NCBI RefSeq assembly: GCF_019392335.1
Contig: NZ_JAHXRQ010000002.1
Coordinates: 1-64,000, forward strand
Origin: Mameliella sp. CS4
GTDB taxonomy: Bacteria > Pseudomonadota > Alphaproteobacteria > Rhodobacterales > Rhodobacteraceae
Length of the DNA stretch: 64,000 nucleotides
Reading direction: 5' to 3'
Shown one piece after another: positions 36,931-45,514 of this stretch (position 1 is its first letter; each line of letters begins with the position of its first letter). Position numbers and translations under genes: made by a program. The notes beneath the pieces are model-generated. The model was not told where the DNA came from and did no database searches. It worked only from the letters and a program-made list of their open reading frames with translations.

Positions 36931-36998
36931 GAGGTGGGGGCGCTGCCCCCGTCGCGCTACGCGCGACTCCCCCGGAGGTATTTGGAGAGAGAAGAAAC
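36931..36998. repeat. GC-rich palindromic intergenic repeat, family A (copy 2)
   Basis: GGGGGCGCTGCCCCC (36936-36950), GTCGCGCTACGCGCGAC (36951-36967) and TCCCCCGGAGGTATTTGG (36968-36985), then AAGAAACC, repeat the order seen at 4336-4393. The conserved parts are the first palindrome, CTCCCCCxGAGGTATTTG and AAGAAAC; the middle palindrome differs. Confidence 0.7.
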
Positions 36999-37036
36999 CT
37001 TGGCTCCGGACCCTGGTTTCTTCTCTCTGAAAATAC
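36978..37036. terminator. Bidirectional terminator between the FAD oxidase gene and iolB
   Basis: A perfect 14-bp stem AGAGAGAAGAAACC (36986-36999) with its complement at 37015-37028 surrounds a 15-base loop. Flanking GTATTT (36978-36983) and AAATAC (37031-37036) extend the pairing past a two-base mismatch. It lies between two convergent genes and ends both the oxidase transcript and the long iol operon. Confidence 0.8.
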
Positions 37037-37063
37037 TCGAAAGCCACCTTGTGGCCGGGCGCC

Positions 37064-37888
37064 TCAGGCGTCGCGCCGGGCGATCCAGTCGTGATCGGGG
37101 TGGTTCTGGAACCGCCACTTGCGCATCGGGCCGGCCATGACGTTGAGGTAATACATCTCGTAACCATAGGGCGCGCCGCAGGGGTGATGCCCTTTCGGCA
37201 CCAGCATCACGTCGTGGTCCTTGACCGACACCGTGACATCCAGCGAGCCGTCCTCGGTAAAGACCCGCTGGTGGCCGTAGCCCTGCGCCGGGTTCAGCCG
37301 GTGGTAGTAGGTTTCCTCGAGATAGGTCATCTCGGGGAAGTTGTCTTCGTCATGCCGGTGCGGCGGGTAGGAGGACCAGTGTCCGGACGGCGTGTAGACC
37401 TCTGTCACCAGGAGCGAGGAGGCCACGTCGCGTTCCTCCATTGCGATGGGGTGGATGTAGCGCGTGTTGGTGCCACGCCCGCGTTCCACTAGGTCGATGC
37501 CCCCGGGACCGATCTGCGCTGCCGGGTAGTCGGCGGTGGCGGGCGCCGAGCAGACGGCCAGAGTGCAGGCCGTGGTGGCCGTTGCCGTCCAGTCGCTGCC
37601 CGCAGGCAGGTAGACCGCGTGCGGCGGGAGGCGGTCAAAGACGCTCGTGCGCGCGCCCAACTCGCCGAAGTCCTGGCCGCCGCCGCTGATATGCGCCTTG
37701 CCCTCGACCAGCACCAGGATCACCTCACGGTCGCCGGTCTGGCCTTCGGCGCGCTGGTCGGCGGTCAGCCGCCACAGGTCAAAGCCGACATAGCCCCAGT
37801 CAGGGCTTTCCGAGGTGCGGGCATTGTTCACGGTGATCTCGTGGACCTTGCCGCTGGTGCCGGTGGGTTTGCGGAGAAGCTGGGTCAT
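37064..37888 (-). CDS. iolB: 5-deoxy-glucuronate isomerase
   Basis: The 274-residue protein isomerises 5-deoxy-D-glucuronate to 5-dehydro-2-deoxy-D-gluconate in myo-inositol breakdown. It is a bicupin; the metal site is recognisable in SSYPPHRHDEDNFPEMTYLEETYYHRL (His, His, Glu, His). The start GKVHEITVNNART and WRFQNHPDHDWI ending are typical of IolB. The open frame continues upstream into the dioxygenase gene, but the ATG ending at 37888 has an excellent AGGAAGGA site. It is the last gene of the operon, 16 bases after the PhyH gene. Confidence 0.93.
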   Translation of the reverse strand: MTQLLRKPTGTSGKVHEITVNNARTSESPDWGYVGFDLWRLTADQRAEGQTGDREVILVLVEGKAHISGGGQDFGELGARTSVFDRLPPHAVYLPAGSDWTATATTACTLAVCSAPATADYPAAQIGPGGIDLVERGRGTNTRYIHPIAMEERDVASSLLVTEVYTPSGHWSSYPPHRHDEDNFPEMTYLEETYYHRLNPAQGYGHQRVFTEDGSLDVTVSVKDHDVMLVPKGHHPCGAPYGYEMYYLNVMAGPMRKWRFQNHPDHDWIARRDA

Positions 37889-37904
37889 CTTGTCCTTCCT
37901 GGGG

Positions 37905-39071
37905 TCAGGGCTGGCGGCGGGCGTCCTGGTCTGCAAGCGCCTGCGCAAAGGCCTCGGGCGAGAGCTCTTCGGACAGGGCGCGGTGGAACAGGGCGTTCTG
38001 GGTTTCGGGGGCAAGCCCGCCCAGCGGCGGGTCGCTGTCGAGGTTGGTGGGAAAGGAATAGCCTTCGGCGGCGGCGGCCACGGCGGCGGCAAGGGACTCG
38101 TCCCCCAATCGCCCCGCAGCGCGCAGCGCCTGGATCGCCGGGTAGAGCGTGCGGCACATGGCCGTGCGATCCACAGTCTCCATCGCCCGGCCAAACGCCG
38201 AGGAGACCTGAAGCAGGTTCGCCATGCGCTCGATATCGCCGCTGCGGTTCTCGCCCGCCGCGTGGAACAGCGCGGGGTTGAAAAAGACCGCATCGCCCTT
38301 TGCCAGCGGCAGCTGGATATAGTGTTCCTCAAAGAAGTCGCGGAAATCCTCGCGCCGGTAGGCCATGTATCCGGGGCGGAACAGCTGCGAGAAGGGCAGC
38401 AGCTTTGTCGGGCCGCTTTCGATGGGCATGTCGCAATGGGCCACGGCGCCCTGCAGGGTCATCACCGCTGACAGGTCATGCACATGCGCCGGGAAACGCG
38501 CCGCCACCTCGGCGGTCTGAAAGCCAAGGTGATAGTCGCGGTGCGCCGATTGCGCCTGTCCGCCTGGGCGGACCAGGTTCACTTGCGCCGTCATCTGGTA
38601 GAAGGGGCCCAGCCAGGCCTCGCAGACGGCGGCAATCGCGGCATTGCCGTAGTAGAGCGCGAAGCCTTCCGGGTCTTCCATGCAGTGTTTCTGCAGCGAA
38701 TTCCAGATCCGCGCATTCGACCCCGCCTTGGCGAAATGATCGCCCGCGCCCAGCCCGGCCTCGCTCTCGCGCGCGATGATGCTCTCAAAGACCACTGTCG
38801 CCGCGTCGATGGGGGCGGTGTCGGCAAAAGCGCCTTTCAGCGCCAGGACACCCGCCGACTGGCCCAGGACAAAGCCCCATTCCGCCAGCAGTTCGGCGCG
38901 CTGGGCGGGATCGCCCAGCGTTGCCTGCAAGGAGGCCACGTCATAGACCGGCACGTTCTGCTCCACCGCCGAGGCAAACCGCAAGTCCGAGGCAGAGAGG
39001 CTTTGCCCGGTCAGCCGGGCGAATTCTGCAAGGTCACAGGACGTGACGTCGAAATAGGCCGTATCTTTCAT
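37905..39071 (-). CDS. Phytanoyl-CoA dioxygenase (PhyH) family protein in the iol operon
   Basis: The 388-residue protein has the Fe(II)/2-oxoglutarate facial triad of PhyH enzymes: His177 and Asp179 in SAHRDYHLGF, distal His270 in FFNPALFHAAGENRSGD, and Arg282 (GDIERMANLL) likely to bind 2-oxoglutarate. It lies inside the inositol operon between a small membrane-protein gene (four-base overlap) and iolB (16 bases), with a GGGAGGAT site. No such enzyme is part of the classic inositol route, so its substrate may be an inositol derivative (for example a methylated or phosphorylated inositol) or a pathway side product. That is inference. Confidence 0.83.
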   Translation of the reverse strand: MKDTAYFDVTSCDLAEFARLTGQSLSASDLRFASAVEQNVPVYDVASLQATLGDPAQRAELLAEWGFVLGQSAGVLALKGAFADTAPIDAATVVFESIIARESEAGLGAGDHFAKAGSNARIWNSLQKHCMEDPEGFALYYGNAAIAAVCEAWLGPFYQMTAQVNLVRPGGQAQSAHRDYHLGFQTAEVAARFPAHVHDLSAVMTLQGAVAHCDMPIESGPTKLLPFSQLFRPGYMAYRREDFRDFFEEHYIQLPLAKGDAVFFNPALFHAAGENRSGDIERMANLLQVSSAFGRAMETVDRTAMCRTLYPAIQALRAAGRLGDESLAAAVAAAAEGYSFPTNLDSDPPLGGLAPETQNALFHRALSEELSPEAFAQALADQDARRQP

Positions 39072-39286
39072 GACGATCCTCCCTCGTCGGTGTATTTCTT
39101 CCGGATCGCCTCGGCGTCGAAGGCGACAAAGAACTGGTGCGCGCAATAGGACCCGATGGCGCCGAACAGGATCGACCAGCCGGGATTGCCCCAGCTGAGT
39201 TCCAGCAGCGCCCAGCCCAGGCAGGCGGCCACCACTGCGATGCGGCGCCAGAGCGGGATGAAGAAGGGGTGCTGGACGTCGAACAT
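39068..39286 (-). CDS. Small membrane protein in the iol operon
   Basis: The 72-residue protein has two hydrophobic segments (about 15-32 and 36-54) after a positively charged PLWRR, so it is probably a two-helix inner-membrane protein, with a charged C-terminus (DAEAIRKKYTDEGG). It starts 3 bases after iolE and its stop overlaps the PhyH start (ATGA). The pattern 'HPFFxPLWRRxAVxxxCLGWA' recurs in short alphaproteobacterial proteins that I recall as DUF3329-like, with low certainty. Function unknown. Confidence 0.65.
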   Translation of the reverse strand: MFDVQHPFFIPLWRRIAVVAACLGWALLELSWGNPGWSILFGAIGSYCAHQFFVAFDAEAIRKKYTDEGGSS

Positions 39287-39289
39287 GGG

Positions 39290-40189
39290 TCAGCCCCTGT
39301 CCAGCCCGGTGGCGCGGGCCGTGTCCCGCAGCGTCGTCAGGCCAAGGGTCTGGTATTTCACCGGGTTGCGCAGATCCGGGTCCTGTTCTGCCTCGATCAC
39401 CAGCCAGCCGTCATAGCCGGTGTCGGCCAGGATCTGCAGGCAGGGGGCAAAGTCGATTGCGCCCTCGGCATCGCCGGGCACGGTAAAGACACCCCGGCGG
39501 ACGCCTTCGAGAAAGGTCAGATCCTCGCCCCGGACCTGGTTCATGACGTCCTCTCGGACGTTCTTGGCGTGGAAGTGGCGCACGCGCGCGGCGTGGCGGG
39601 CCAGCACCTCTGCCGGGTCGCCACCGCCGAAAAAGCAATGCCCGGTGTCAAAGAGCAGATGCGTGGCGGGGCCGGTGGCCGCCATCAGCGCGTCGATGTC
39701 TTCGGGGCTCTCGACGATGGTGCCCATGTGATGGTGATAGACCAGCGTCAGGCCCTGCTCGGCGGTGAACTGTGCAATCTCTTCGAGCCGGGCGCCGTAA
39801 TCGGCCATGTCCCGGGCCGAGAGCCGAGGGCGCTGCGACACGGGCGTGTCCTGCGAGCCATGCACGGTGTTTGAACATTCCGCCGCGATGCAGACGGTAC
39901 AACCGTTCACTTTCAGCATGTCCAGGTGGGGTTGAATTGCCTGTTTCTCGTCCTCGACAGAGCGCGCGCAAAGTTCCAGCGAATACCAGGCAGAGGGCAG
40001 GACAAGGCCGTGGCTGCCCAGCAGCTCCTTGAGCGCCTGCGGATCGGAGGGCCAACGGTGGCCGCCCTCGATCCCCTCGAACCCGATTTCGGCGGCCTCG
40101 GACAGGATCTGGTCGGTGGGGATATGGGCGCCAAGCGTCTGGTCGTCGTCGTTGGCCCAGGCGATGGGGTTGGTGCCGTAGCGGATCAT
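39290..40189 (-). CDS. iolE: Myo-inosose-2 dehydratase
   Basis: The 299-residue TIM-barrel protein of the xylose-isomerase-like family dehydrates 2-keto-myo-inositol to the trihydroxycyclohexanedione used by IolD. It starts with the IolE hallmark MIRYGTNPIAWANDDD and has EIGFEGIEGGHRWP, LVYHHHMGTIVE, LLFDTGHCFFGGGDP, HFHAKNVR and WLVIEAEQDP, which carry the metal ligands. The ATG ending at 40189 follows AGGAAAG; the frame extends 22 codons further without a site. It lies 69 bases after iolD. Confidence 0.93.
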   Translation of the reverse strand: MIRYGTNPIAWANDDDQTLGAHIPTDQILSEAAEIGFEGIEGGHRWPSDPQALKELLGSHGLVLPSAWYSLELCARSVEDEKQAIQPHLDMLKVNGCTVCIAAECSNTVHGSQDTPVSQRPRLSARDMADYGARLEEIAQFTAEQGLTLVYHHHMGTIVESPEDIDALMAATGPATHLLFDTGHCFFGGGDPAEVLARHAARVRHFHAKNVREDVMNQVRGEDLTFLEGVRRGVFTVPGDAEGAIDFAPCLQILADTGYDGWLVIEAEQDPDLRNPVKYQTLGLTTLRDTARATGLDRG

Positions 40190-40258
40190 TGGCGTGTCTT
40201 TCCTTTGGGGCCCTTGGGGGCGGGGCAAGCCGGGCAGGGGCCCGGCCTGCAACATGGG

Positions 40259-42079
40259 TCAGGTGCGTTCCTTGAGCCGGGCCTCATAGCCCTTGCGGGC
40301 TTCCATCACTTCCTCGCGGGGCGAGACCTCGGGCACGGCCACGTCCCACCAGTGACCGCCGTGCGGTGTGCTGGGGTAAGGGTCGGTGTCGATCACCACG
40401 ACAAAGGGACCGGTGGCGTCGGCGGCCCGTTTCAGAGCCTCTTCGAGTTCGGCGATGGTCTGAACATGGACCGCAGCCGCCCCCATGCTGGCCGCATGGG
40501 CGGCGAAATCGATGTTGCTCTGCGCCACGCTGGAGTGGTCGAAGAGGTTGTTGAACTCGGCCCCGCCGGTGCCCATCTGCAGCCGGTTGATGCAGCCGAA
40601 GCCGCGGTTGTCGGTCACGACCACGGTGATCTTGATCCCCATCGCGACCGCTGTCGCCAGCTCGGAGTTGGCCATCATGTAGCTGCCGTCGCCCAGCATG
40701 CAGACCACGTCGCGCCCGGGTTGGGCCAGTTTGATCCCCATCGCGCCGGCGATCTCGTAGCCCATGCAGGAGAACCCGTATTCCATGTGATAGGCGCCGG
40801 GGCGCGGGGCCTTCCACAGCTTGTGCAGCTCTCCGGGCATGGTGCCGGCGGCGCACATCACCACCGTATCCGGCCCGCTGGCACGCTGCACCGCCCCGAT
40901 CACATGTTGGTCGGTGGGCAGTTCGTTGCCATCGGCGGGCGCATCGGTCAGCGGGTCGACGGCGGCGAACCAGTCTTGTTTCAGCTGCGCCGGGACATCC
41001 TCGGCCCGGTAGGAGGTCAGTTCCAGCGCCAGGTCCGTCAGCCCGGTGCGCGCGTCCGCCTGCAGGGGCAGCGCACCATGTTTCACCGCGTCATAGGCGT
41101 TGACGTTCAGGCTCACCAGCGTCGCAGCCGGGTTCTTGAACACCGTCCAGGACCCGGTGGTGAAATCCTGAAACCGCGTTCCGACGCCCAGCACCAAGTC
41201 CGCCTCGGCGCAGATCGCATTGGCCGACGACGCGCCGGTCACGCCCACGGGGCCCAGGTTCAGCGGGTGATCCCAGGCCAGCGCCGACTTGCCCGCCTGC
41301 GTCTCGACCACCGGGATGTTATGCGCCTCGGCAAAACCCTGCAGGTCGCCGCAGGCCTCCGCGTAATGCACGCCACCCCCGGCGACGATCACCGGGTGTT
41401 TCGCGGCGCGGATCTTTTCCACCACCCGGTGCAGCTCGTGGTGATCGGGGCGGATGCGGCGGCGATACCAGACGCGCGGCTCGAAAAAGCTTTCAGGGTA
41501 GTCAAACGCCTCTGTCTGCACGTCCTGGCAAAAGGCGAGGCAGACGGGGCCGCATTGCGCGGGATCGGTCATGGTGGCCATCGCGCGGGGCAGGGCGGTC
41601 AACAGCTGTTCGGGCCGGGTGATCCGGTCGAAATAGCGCGAGACGGGGCGGAAACAGTCATTGGCCGACACGGTGCCGTCCTCGAAATCCTCGACCTGTT
41701 GCAGCACCGGGTCCGGGCCGCGGCCCGCAAAGACATCGCCGGGCACCAGCAGCACCGGCAAGCGATTCACATGCGCCAGCGCGGCGGCGGTGACCATGTT
41801 CGTCGCTCCCGGCCCGATCGAGGATGTCACCATCATGGCCCTCTGCCGCCCGCTCTGCTTGGCAAAGGCAATTGCGCAATGGGCCATCGTCTGTTCGTTG
41901 TGGCCGCGAAAAGTGGGCAGCTCTTCCCGTACCTGGTACAGCGCCTCGCCCAGCCCGGCGACATTGCCGTGGCCGAAAATGCCCCAGCAGCCGGCAAGGA
42001 ACCTCTCGCCATCCTCGGTCATCTGCGCCGAAAGATAGCGCACCAACGCCTGTGCGGCGGTCAGTCGGATCGTCGTCAT
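40259..42079 (-). CDS. iolD: 3D-(3,5/4)-trihydroxycyclohexane-1,2-dione acylhydrolase
   Basis: The 606-residue thiamine-diphosphate enzyme opens the inositol ring to give 5-deoxy-glucuronate. It has the ThDP-family glutamate region FRGHNEQTMAHCAIAFAKQ, SSIGPGATNMVTAAALAH, and the cofactor-binding VCMLGDGSYMMANSELATA with DNRGFGCINRLQ. Its Shine-Dalgarno (GGGAGGAC) lies inside the last codons of iolC, 3 bases upstream, so the two genes are coupled. Confidence 0.95.
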   Translation of the reverse strand: MTTIRLTAAQALVRYLSAQMTEDGERFLAGCWGIFGHGNVAGLGEALYQVREELPTFRGHNEQTMAHCAIAFAKQSGRQRAMMVTSSIGPGATNMVTAAALAHVNRLPVLLVPGDVFAGRGPDPVLQQVEDFEDGTVSANDCFRPVSRYFDRITRPEQLLTALPRAMATMTDPAQCGPVCLAFCQDVQTEAFDYPESFFEPRVWYRRRIRPDHHELHRVVEKIRAAKHPVIVAGGGVHYAEACGDLQGFAEAHNIPVVETQAGKSALAWDHPLNLGPVGVTGASSANAICAEADLVLGVGTRFQDFTTGSWTVFKNPAATLVSLNVNAYDAVKHGALPLQADARTGLTDLALELTSYRAEDVPAQLKQDWFAAVDPLTDAPADGNELPTDQHVIGAVQRASGPDTVVMCAAGTMPGELHKLWKAPRPGAYHMEYGFSCMGYEIAGAMGIKLAQPGRDVVCMLGDGSYMMANSELATAVAMGIKITVVVTDNRGFGCINRLQMGTGGAEFNNLFDHSSVAQSNIDFAAHAASMGAAAVHVQTIAELEEALKRAADATGPFVVVIDTDPYPSTPHGGHWWDVAVPEVSPREEVMEARKGYEARLKERT

Positions 42080-42082
42080 GTC

Positions 42083-43981
42083 TCAGTCCTCCCCGCGTGC
42101 GGCATCCCAGTGGCCGCAGAGGCGTGCGAAATTGTCCGTCATCTGCGCCACCGCGTCCGCGTCACTCATGGCGCCCGTCATCCAGGCCTTCGCCGCATCG
42201 GCAAAGATCGTGCGGCCCACGGCAAAGCCTTTTACCAGCGGATAGCGCGCCGCGACCTCGAAACTTTCCTTCAGCGCCGCCTCTTCGGCCCCAAGGCCCA
42301 GAACCACGATACCACGGGTGTTGGGATCGTTCTCCTCGATTGCCTGCACCGTCTTTTGCCAGGCCGCGTCCGAGGTCATCGGCTCCACCTTCCACCAGTC
42401 GGGATAGACGCCCAAGCCGTAGAACCGGCGGATCACCTGCGCCGTGGTTTCGTCATCGACCGGTCCCGCCTTCGAGGGGATGACCTCCAGCAGGAATTCC
42501 AGCCGGTTGCGGCGCGCGGCATGGAACAGGCGGGTCACGGTCGCCTCTTGTTCGGCGCGCATCTCGGCCGGGTCGTCGGGATGGTAGAAACACAGGACCT
42601 TGACCACATGTTCCAGCGGCCATTCGTTCAGCCCGCCGAAATCCGGCCCGATCTCGGGTTCCAGTGTCAGCGGGCGCGACCCGGGCCATTCCACAGGGCG
42701 CCCGATCCACAGGCCGGTGCCCGCGGCCTTGTAGAGCGCATCGCGCCCCAGGCGGCTGTCACAGAGCACCCCGTAGCCGCGCTGCCCATTCGCGACCTGC
42801 GCGCAGGCGTCCAGGCAGAGAGACTTGAACTGGCCGATCTTTTCCGGCGTGGCGCCGTCCAGCTCCTCCATCTGCATCCGGTGGTCAAAGGCAAAGACCC
42901 GCATGGTCGACCAGTCGCCCTTGCGGTTGGTGGCCCAATGGACCTGTTCCAGCTCGGCGTCCTTGCGCAGGGCCTTTTCCTTGACGCCGCGTTGCAAAAA
43001 GAACTCCAGCTCGGCCCAGGACGGATAGGCCGGGGTGCAGCCGTGGCGCGAGACCGCGAAGGCGCCGCAGGCGTTGGCATAGGTCAGCGCCGTGGGCCAG
43101 TCCCGGTCGGTCAGCCAGCCCTTGAGCAGGCCGGACATGAAGCCGTCACCCGCGCCCAGAACGTTGAAGACCTCGATGGGAAAGCCGGGGCCGCTCTGGC
43201 CCTCGTCCAGTGTCTCTGCGATCTCGTCGGCAAAGGCGACGGCGCCCATCGGTCCCCGCTTGCAAACCAGCGTCGCGGTCGAGACCTTGCGGACATTGCG
43301 CAGCGCCTGGATCGTGTCCGTGGTGCCCCCCGCGATGTGGAACTCTTCCTCGGTGCCGACGATCAGATCGAACAGATGCAGCGTGCTTTGCAGCGTTTCC
43401 GTCACCTTGTCCGAGGCGATAAAGCGTTCCTCGCCGGCGCCATGTCCGGCCAACCCCCAGAGGTTCGGGCGATAGTCGATGTCCAGCGCCGTCTGCATCC
43501 CGTTCTCGCGGGCGATCCTCAGCGCCTTCAGCACCGCCGCCTCCGTGCGCGGGTGGCTGAGGTGCGTGCCTGTGGCGACAACGGCGCGGGCCTGCGTGAT
43601 GAACCCCTCGTCGATGTCCTCTTCGCACAGCGCCATGTCAGCACAGTTGTCGCGGTAGAAGATCAGCGGAAACTGTTCCTGATCCCGGATGCCCAGCAGC
43701 ACCAGCGCGGTCAGGCGCTCCGGGTCGGTCACCACGCCGCGCGTGTCGACGCCCTCTTTCCGCAATTCCTCGGTGATGAAGCGGCCCATGTGCTCATCCC
43801 CGACACGGGTGATCAGCGCCGATTTCAGACCCAGTCGCGCGGTCCCGGCGGCAATATTGGTGGGCGAGCCGCCGATATACTTGTTGAAGCTCGCCATGTC
43901 TTCGAGCCGCCCGCCGATCTGCGCGCCATAGAGGTCCACCGAGGACCGGCCAATGGTGATCACATCCAGGGTCTTGCCCAT
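42083..43981 (-). CDS. iolC: Bifunctional 5-dehydro-2-deoxygluconokinase / DUF2090 aldolase-like fusion
   Basis: The 632-residue protein joins two pathway steps. Residues 1-325 are a PfkB-family sugar kinase: ITIGRSSVDLYG, NKYIGGSPTNIAAGTARLG, and NVLGAGDGFMSGLL with the catalytic Asp. It should phosphorylate 5-dehydro-2-deoxy-D-gluconate. Residues 335-632 are DUF2090 (MRVFAFDHRMQMEEL, WPLEHVVKVLCFYHPDDP, RNRLEFLLEVIPSKAG), a class I-aldolase-like barrel thought to replace IolJ in cleaving the 6-phosphate. This fusion is well known in proteobacteria, and no separate iolJ is seen here. It is the first gene of the operon. Confidence 0.93.
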   Translation of the reverse strand: MGKTLDVITIGRSSVDLYGAQIGGRLEDMASFNKYIGGSPTNIAAGTARLGLKSALITRVGDEHMGRFITEELRKEGVDTRGVVTDPERLTALVLLGIRDQEQFPLIFYRDNCADMALCEEDIDEGFITQARAVVATGTHLSHPRTEAAVLKALRIARENGMQTALDIDYRPNLWGLAGHGAGEERFIASDKVTETLQSTLHLFDLIVGTEEEFHIAGGTTDTIQALRNVRKVSTATLVCKRGPMGAVAFADEIAETLDEGQSGPGFPIEVFNVLGAGDGFMSGLLKGWLTDRDWPTALTYANACGAFAVSRHGCTPAYPSWAELEFFLQRGVKEKALRKDAELEQVHWATNRKGDWSTMRVFAFDHRMQMEELDGATPEKIGQFKSLCLDACAQVANGQRGYGVLCDSRLGRDALYKAAGTGLWIGRPVEWPGSRPLTLEPEIGPDFGGLNEWPLEHVVKVLCFYHPDDPAEMRAEQEATVTRLFHAARRNRLEFLLEVIPSKAGPVDDETTAQVIRRFYGLGVYPDWWKVEPMTSDAAWQKTVQAIEENDPNTRGIVVLGLGAEEAALKESFEVAARYPLVKGFAVGRTIFADAAKAWMTGAMSDADAVAQMTDNFARLCGHWDAARGED

Positions 43982-44347
43982 GCCTATCTGCCTTTCCGGA
44001 CCGTCGAAACATCCATGCCGCTCTCCTCAGCGCGGCACATGTTGGCGCAAACCTGAGCCGAGAGGGGCCACGTGGTCAATTCCCCGCAACCCGAATCCTC
44101 TCATTCGTGAGGGGGTTTGAGAGGGCGGCAGAGAGGGTTTTCTGCCAAATGAGATGAAACGTATCAGTCAGGGCTGTGGTGGACCGTTTTGACCCAAAGG
44201 CCCCGACGTGATCGGGGCGTTCTGGCGACCGGGTGTCGGCACATCCTGACGGGGTGGGGTCGCGGGTCCGAGGGTTTTGTACAAAAGTCAGAAAACGCCG
44301 TACGTTTTGTACAAAACGTACAAGGCAAACCGGTGTTGCCCGCCCGG
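43982..44347 (-). promoter_or_regulatory. iol promoter/operator region
   Basis: The 366-base gap between the lacI-type gene and iolC carries TTTTGTACAAAA at 44275-44286 and again at 44305-44316. The second copy is the core of a perfect 22-bp palindrome (44300-44321). Their centres are 30 bp apart, about three helical turns, as expected for cooperative binding on one DNA face. A LacI-family-like site TGAAACGTATCA (one mismatch from a perfect palindrome) is at 44155-44166, nearer iolC. The likely user is the regulator encoded next door. No -35/-10 boxes are assigned. Confidence 0.65.
44200..44218 (-). terminator. Possible terminator of the lacI-type gene
   Basis: GCCCCGA (44200-44206) pairs with TCGGGGC (44212-44218) around a 5-base loop; on the minus strand it is followed by CTTTGG. 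It lies 130 bases beyond the regulator's stop, so read-through into iolC could be limited here. Confidence 0.4.
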
Positions 44348-45379
44348 TCAAACCGACTCTGGCAGGTAGAGATCGGGACGCAGGAAATGCTGCCCGGGGG
44401 TTGGAGTTTCCTGCTGTTGAACGGCGGCAACCATCAGTGCCACCGTGTCGTTACAGAGCTGTTCCAGCGGCGTGGCAATCGACATTTCCGCGTAGCGGTC
44501 GGCCAGCGCGGCGCGCGATTCCGGGATCAGCTCGTGCAGGATCAGCGTCACCTGGCCGGGCGCCCGTGCCTCACGCAGGGCGGCAATGGCCCCCTCCATG
44601 CCGCCCCCCGAACAATAAAGCCCCTTGAGATCCGGATGCCGCTGCAACAGCTCCAGCGTGGTCTCGTAGGTCAGTTGCCGCGTCTCCAGGTTCACCATCG
44701 TGTCCAGAATGCGGAAATCCGGGGCGAACTCTCTGAAATAGCTTCTGAATCCCGTCTCGCGCAGCTCGTGCCCATGCCAGCGATAGCCGCCGACGAAGAC
44801 CGCCAGCTTGCCCGGGCTGCCGACGGTGCGGAACATCATGTGGGCCGCGATGCGCCCCGCCTTCATGTTGTTCAGCCCGATGTACCCTTGCCGCACGCCT
44901 TGGGCGAAATCGTTGAGCATGGCGAAACAGGGCACCCCCTGCGCCTGCAACTGGGCAACGGTATCGGTGATCTGGACGTGGTTGACGGCCGAGGCCGCCA
45001 GCGCATCGCAACGGTCGGCCAGGCCCGTCAGCAGGCCCGCGATGTCGCCGGGGCTTTGCGAGGGCGCGAATTCCACCGCGATCGAGCCGCGAATGCCCGG
45101 CGCCCGCGCCACCGCCGCCTCCATCTCGCGCGCGACATTCTGCCAGAACGGCTGCCGCGCCTTGGGAAAGACAAAGCCGAACCGCACCTCCGGCAGATCC
45201 GCGAACATCCGTTGCCCGATCAGCGCGGCGGCATGGTAGCCGATGCGCTGGGCGGCCTCGTAGACGCGGCGTGCGGTTTCCTCGCGCACCTTGGCCCGTC
45301 CGTTCAGCACGCGGTCTACGGTGGCGACGCTGACCCCGGCCTCTAGAGCCAGGTCTGTGATGGTCGGACGCTTGGCCAT
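44348..45379 (-). CDS. LacI-family transcriptional regulator, probably of inositol genes
   Basis: The 343-residue protein has an N-terminal LacI helix-turn-helix (TITDLALEAGVSVATVDRVLNGRAKV, 6-31), the hinge region, and a periplasmic-binding-protein-like sensor domain (FGFVFPKARQPFWQNVAREM, and LKGLYCSGGGMEGAIAAL). The sensor is of the sugar/polyol type, and the gene sits directly upstream of iolC on the same strand and divergent from a Gfo/Idh/MocA dehydrogenase gene. It is therefore the likely local repressor, with inositol or an early intermediate as effector. This is inferred from position. Confidence 0.85.
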   Translation of the reverse strand: MAKRPTITDLALEAGVSVATVDRVLNGRAKVREETARRVYEAAQRIGYHAAALIGQRMFADLPEVRFGFVFPKARQPFWQNVAREMEAAVARAPGIRGSIAVEFAPSQSPGDIAGLLTGLADRCDALAASAVNHVQITDTVAQLQAQGVPCFAMLNDFAQGVRQGYIGLNNMKAGRIAAHMMFRTVGSPGKLAVFVGGYRWHGHELRETGFRSYFREFAPDFRILDTMVNLETRQLTYETTLELLQRHPDLKGLYCSGGGMEGAIAALREARAPGQVTLILHELIPESRAALADRYAEMSIATPLEQLCNDTVALMVAAVQQQETPTPGQHFLRPDLYLPESV

Positions 45380-45514
45380 GTCATGTCCTGCCAGTTGATG
45401 AATTGCCCGCGCGCATCATGAGGGATTTTGCAAGAAATCCAATCCCCCGGCTGCAATCTCTCTGGGACGAATCGCGTCACGCGGCTAGGGCTGGGACACC
45501 AAGGGGAGGGCATC

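Noticed and set aside
39926..44056. A 1376-codon open frame on the plus strand across iolE, iolD and iolC
   Set aside because: It is antisense to three genes with clear family motifs; high GC content makes stop codons rare in the shadow frames. Its translation is Arg/Gly/His-rich with no recognisable domain.
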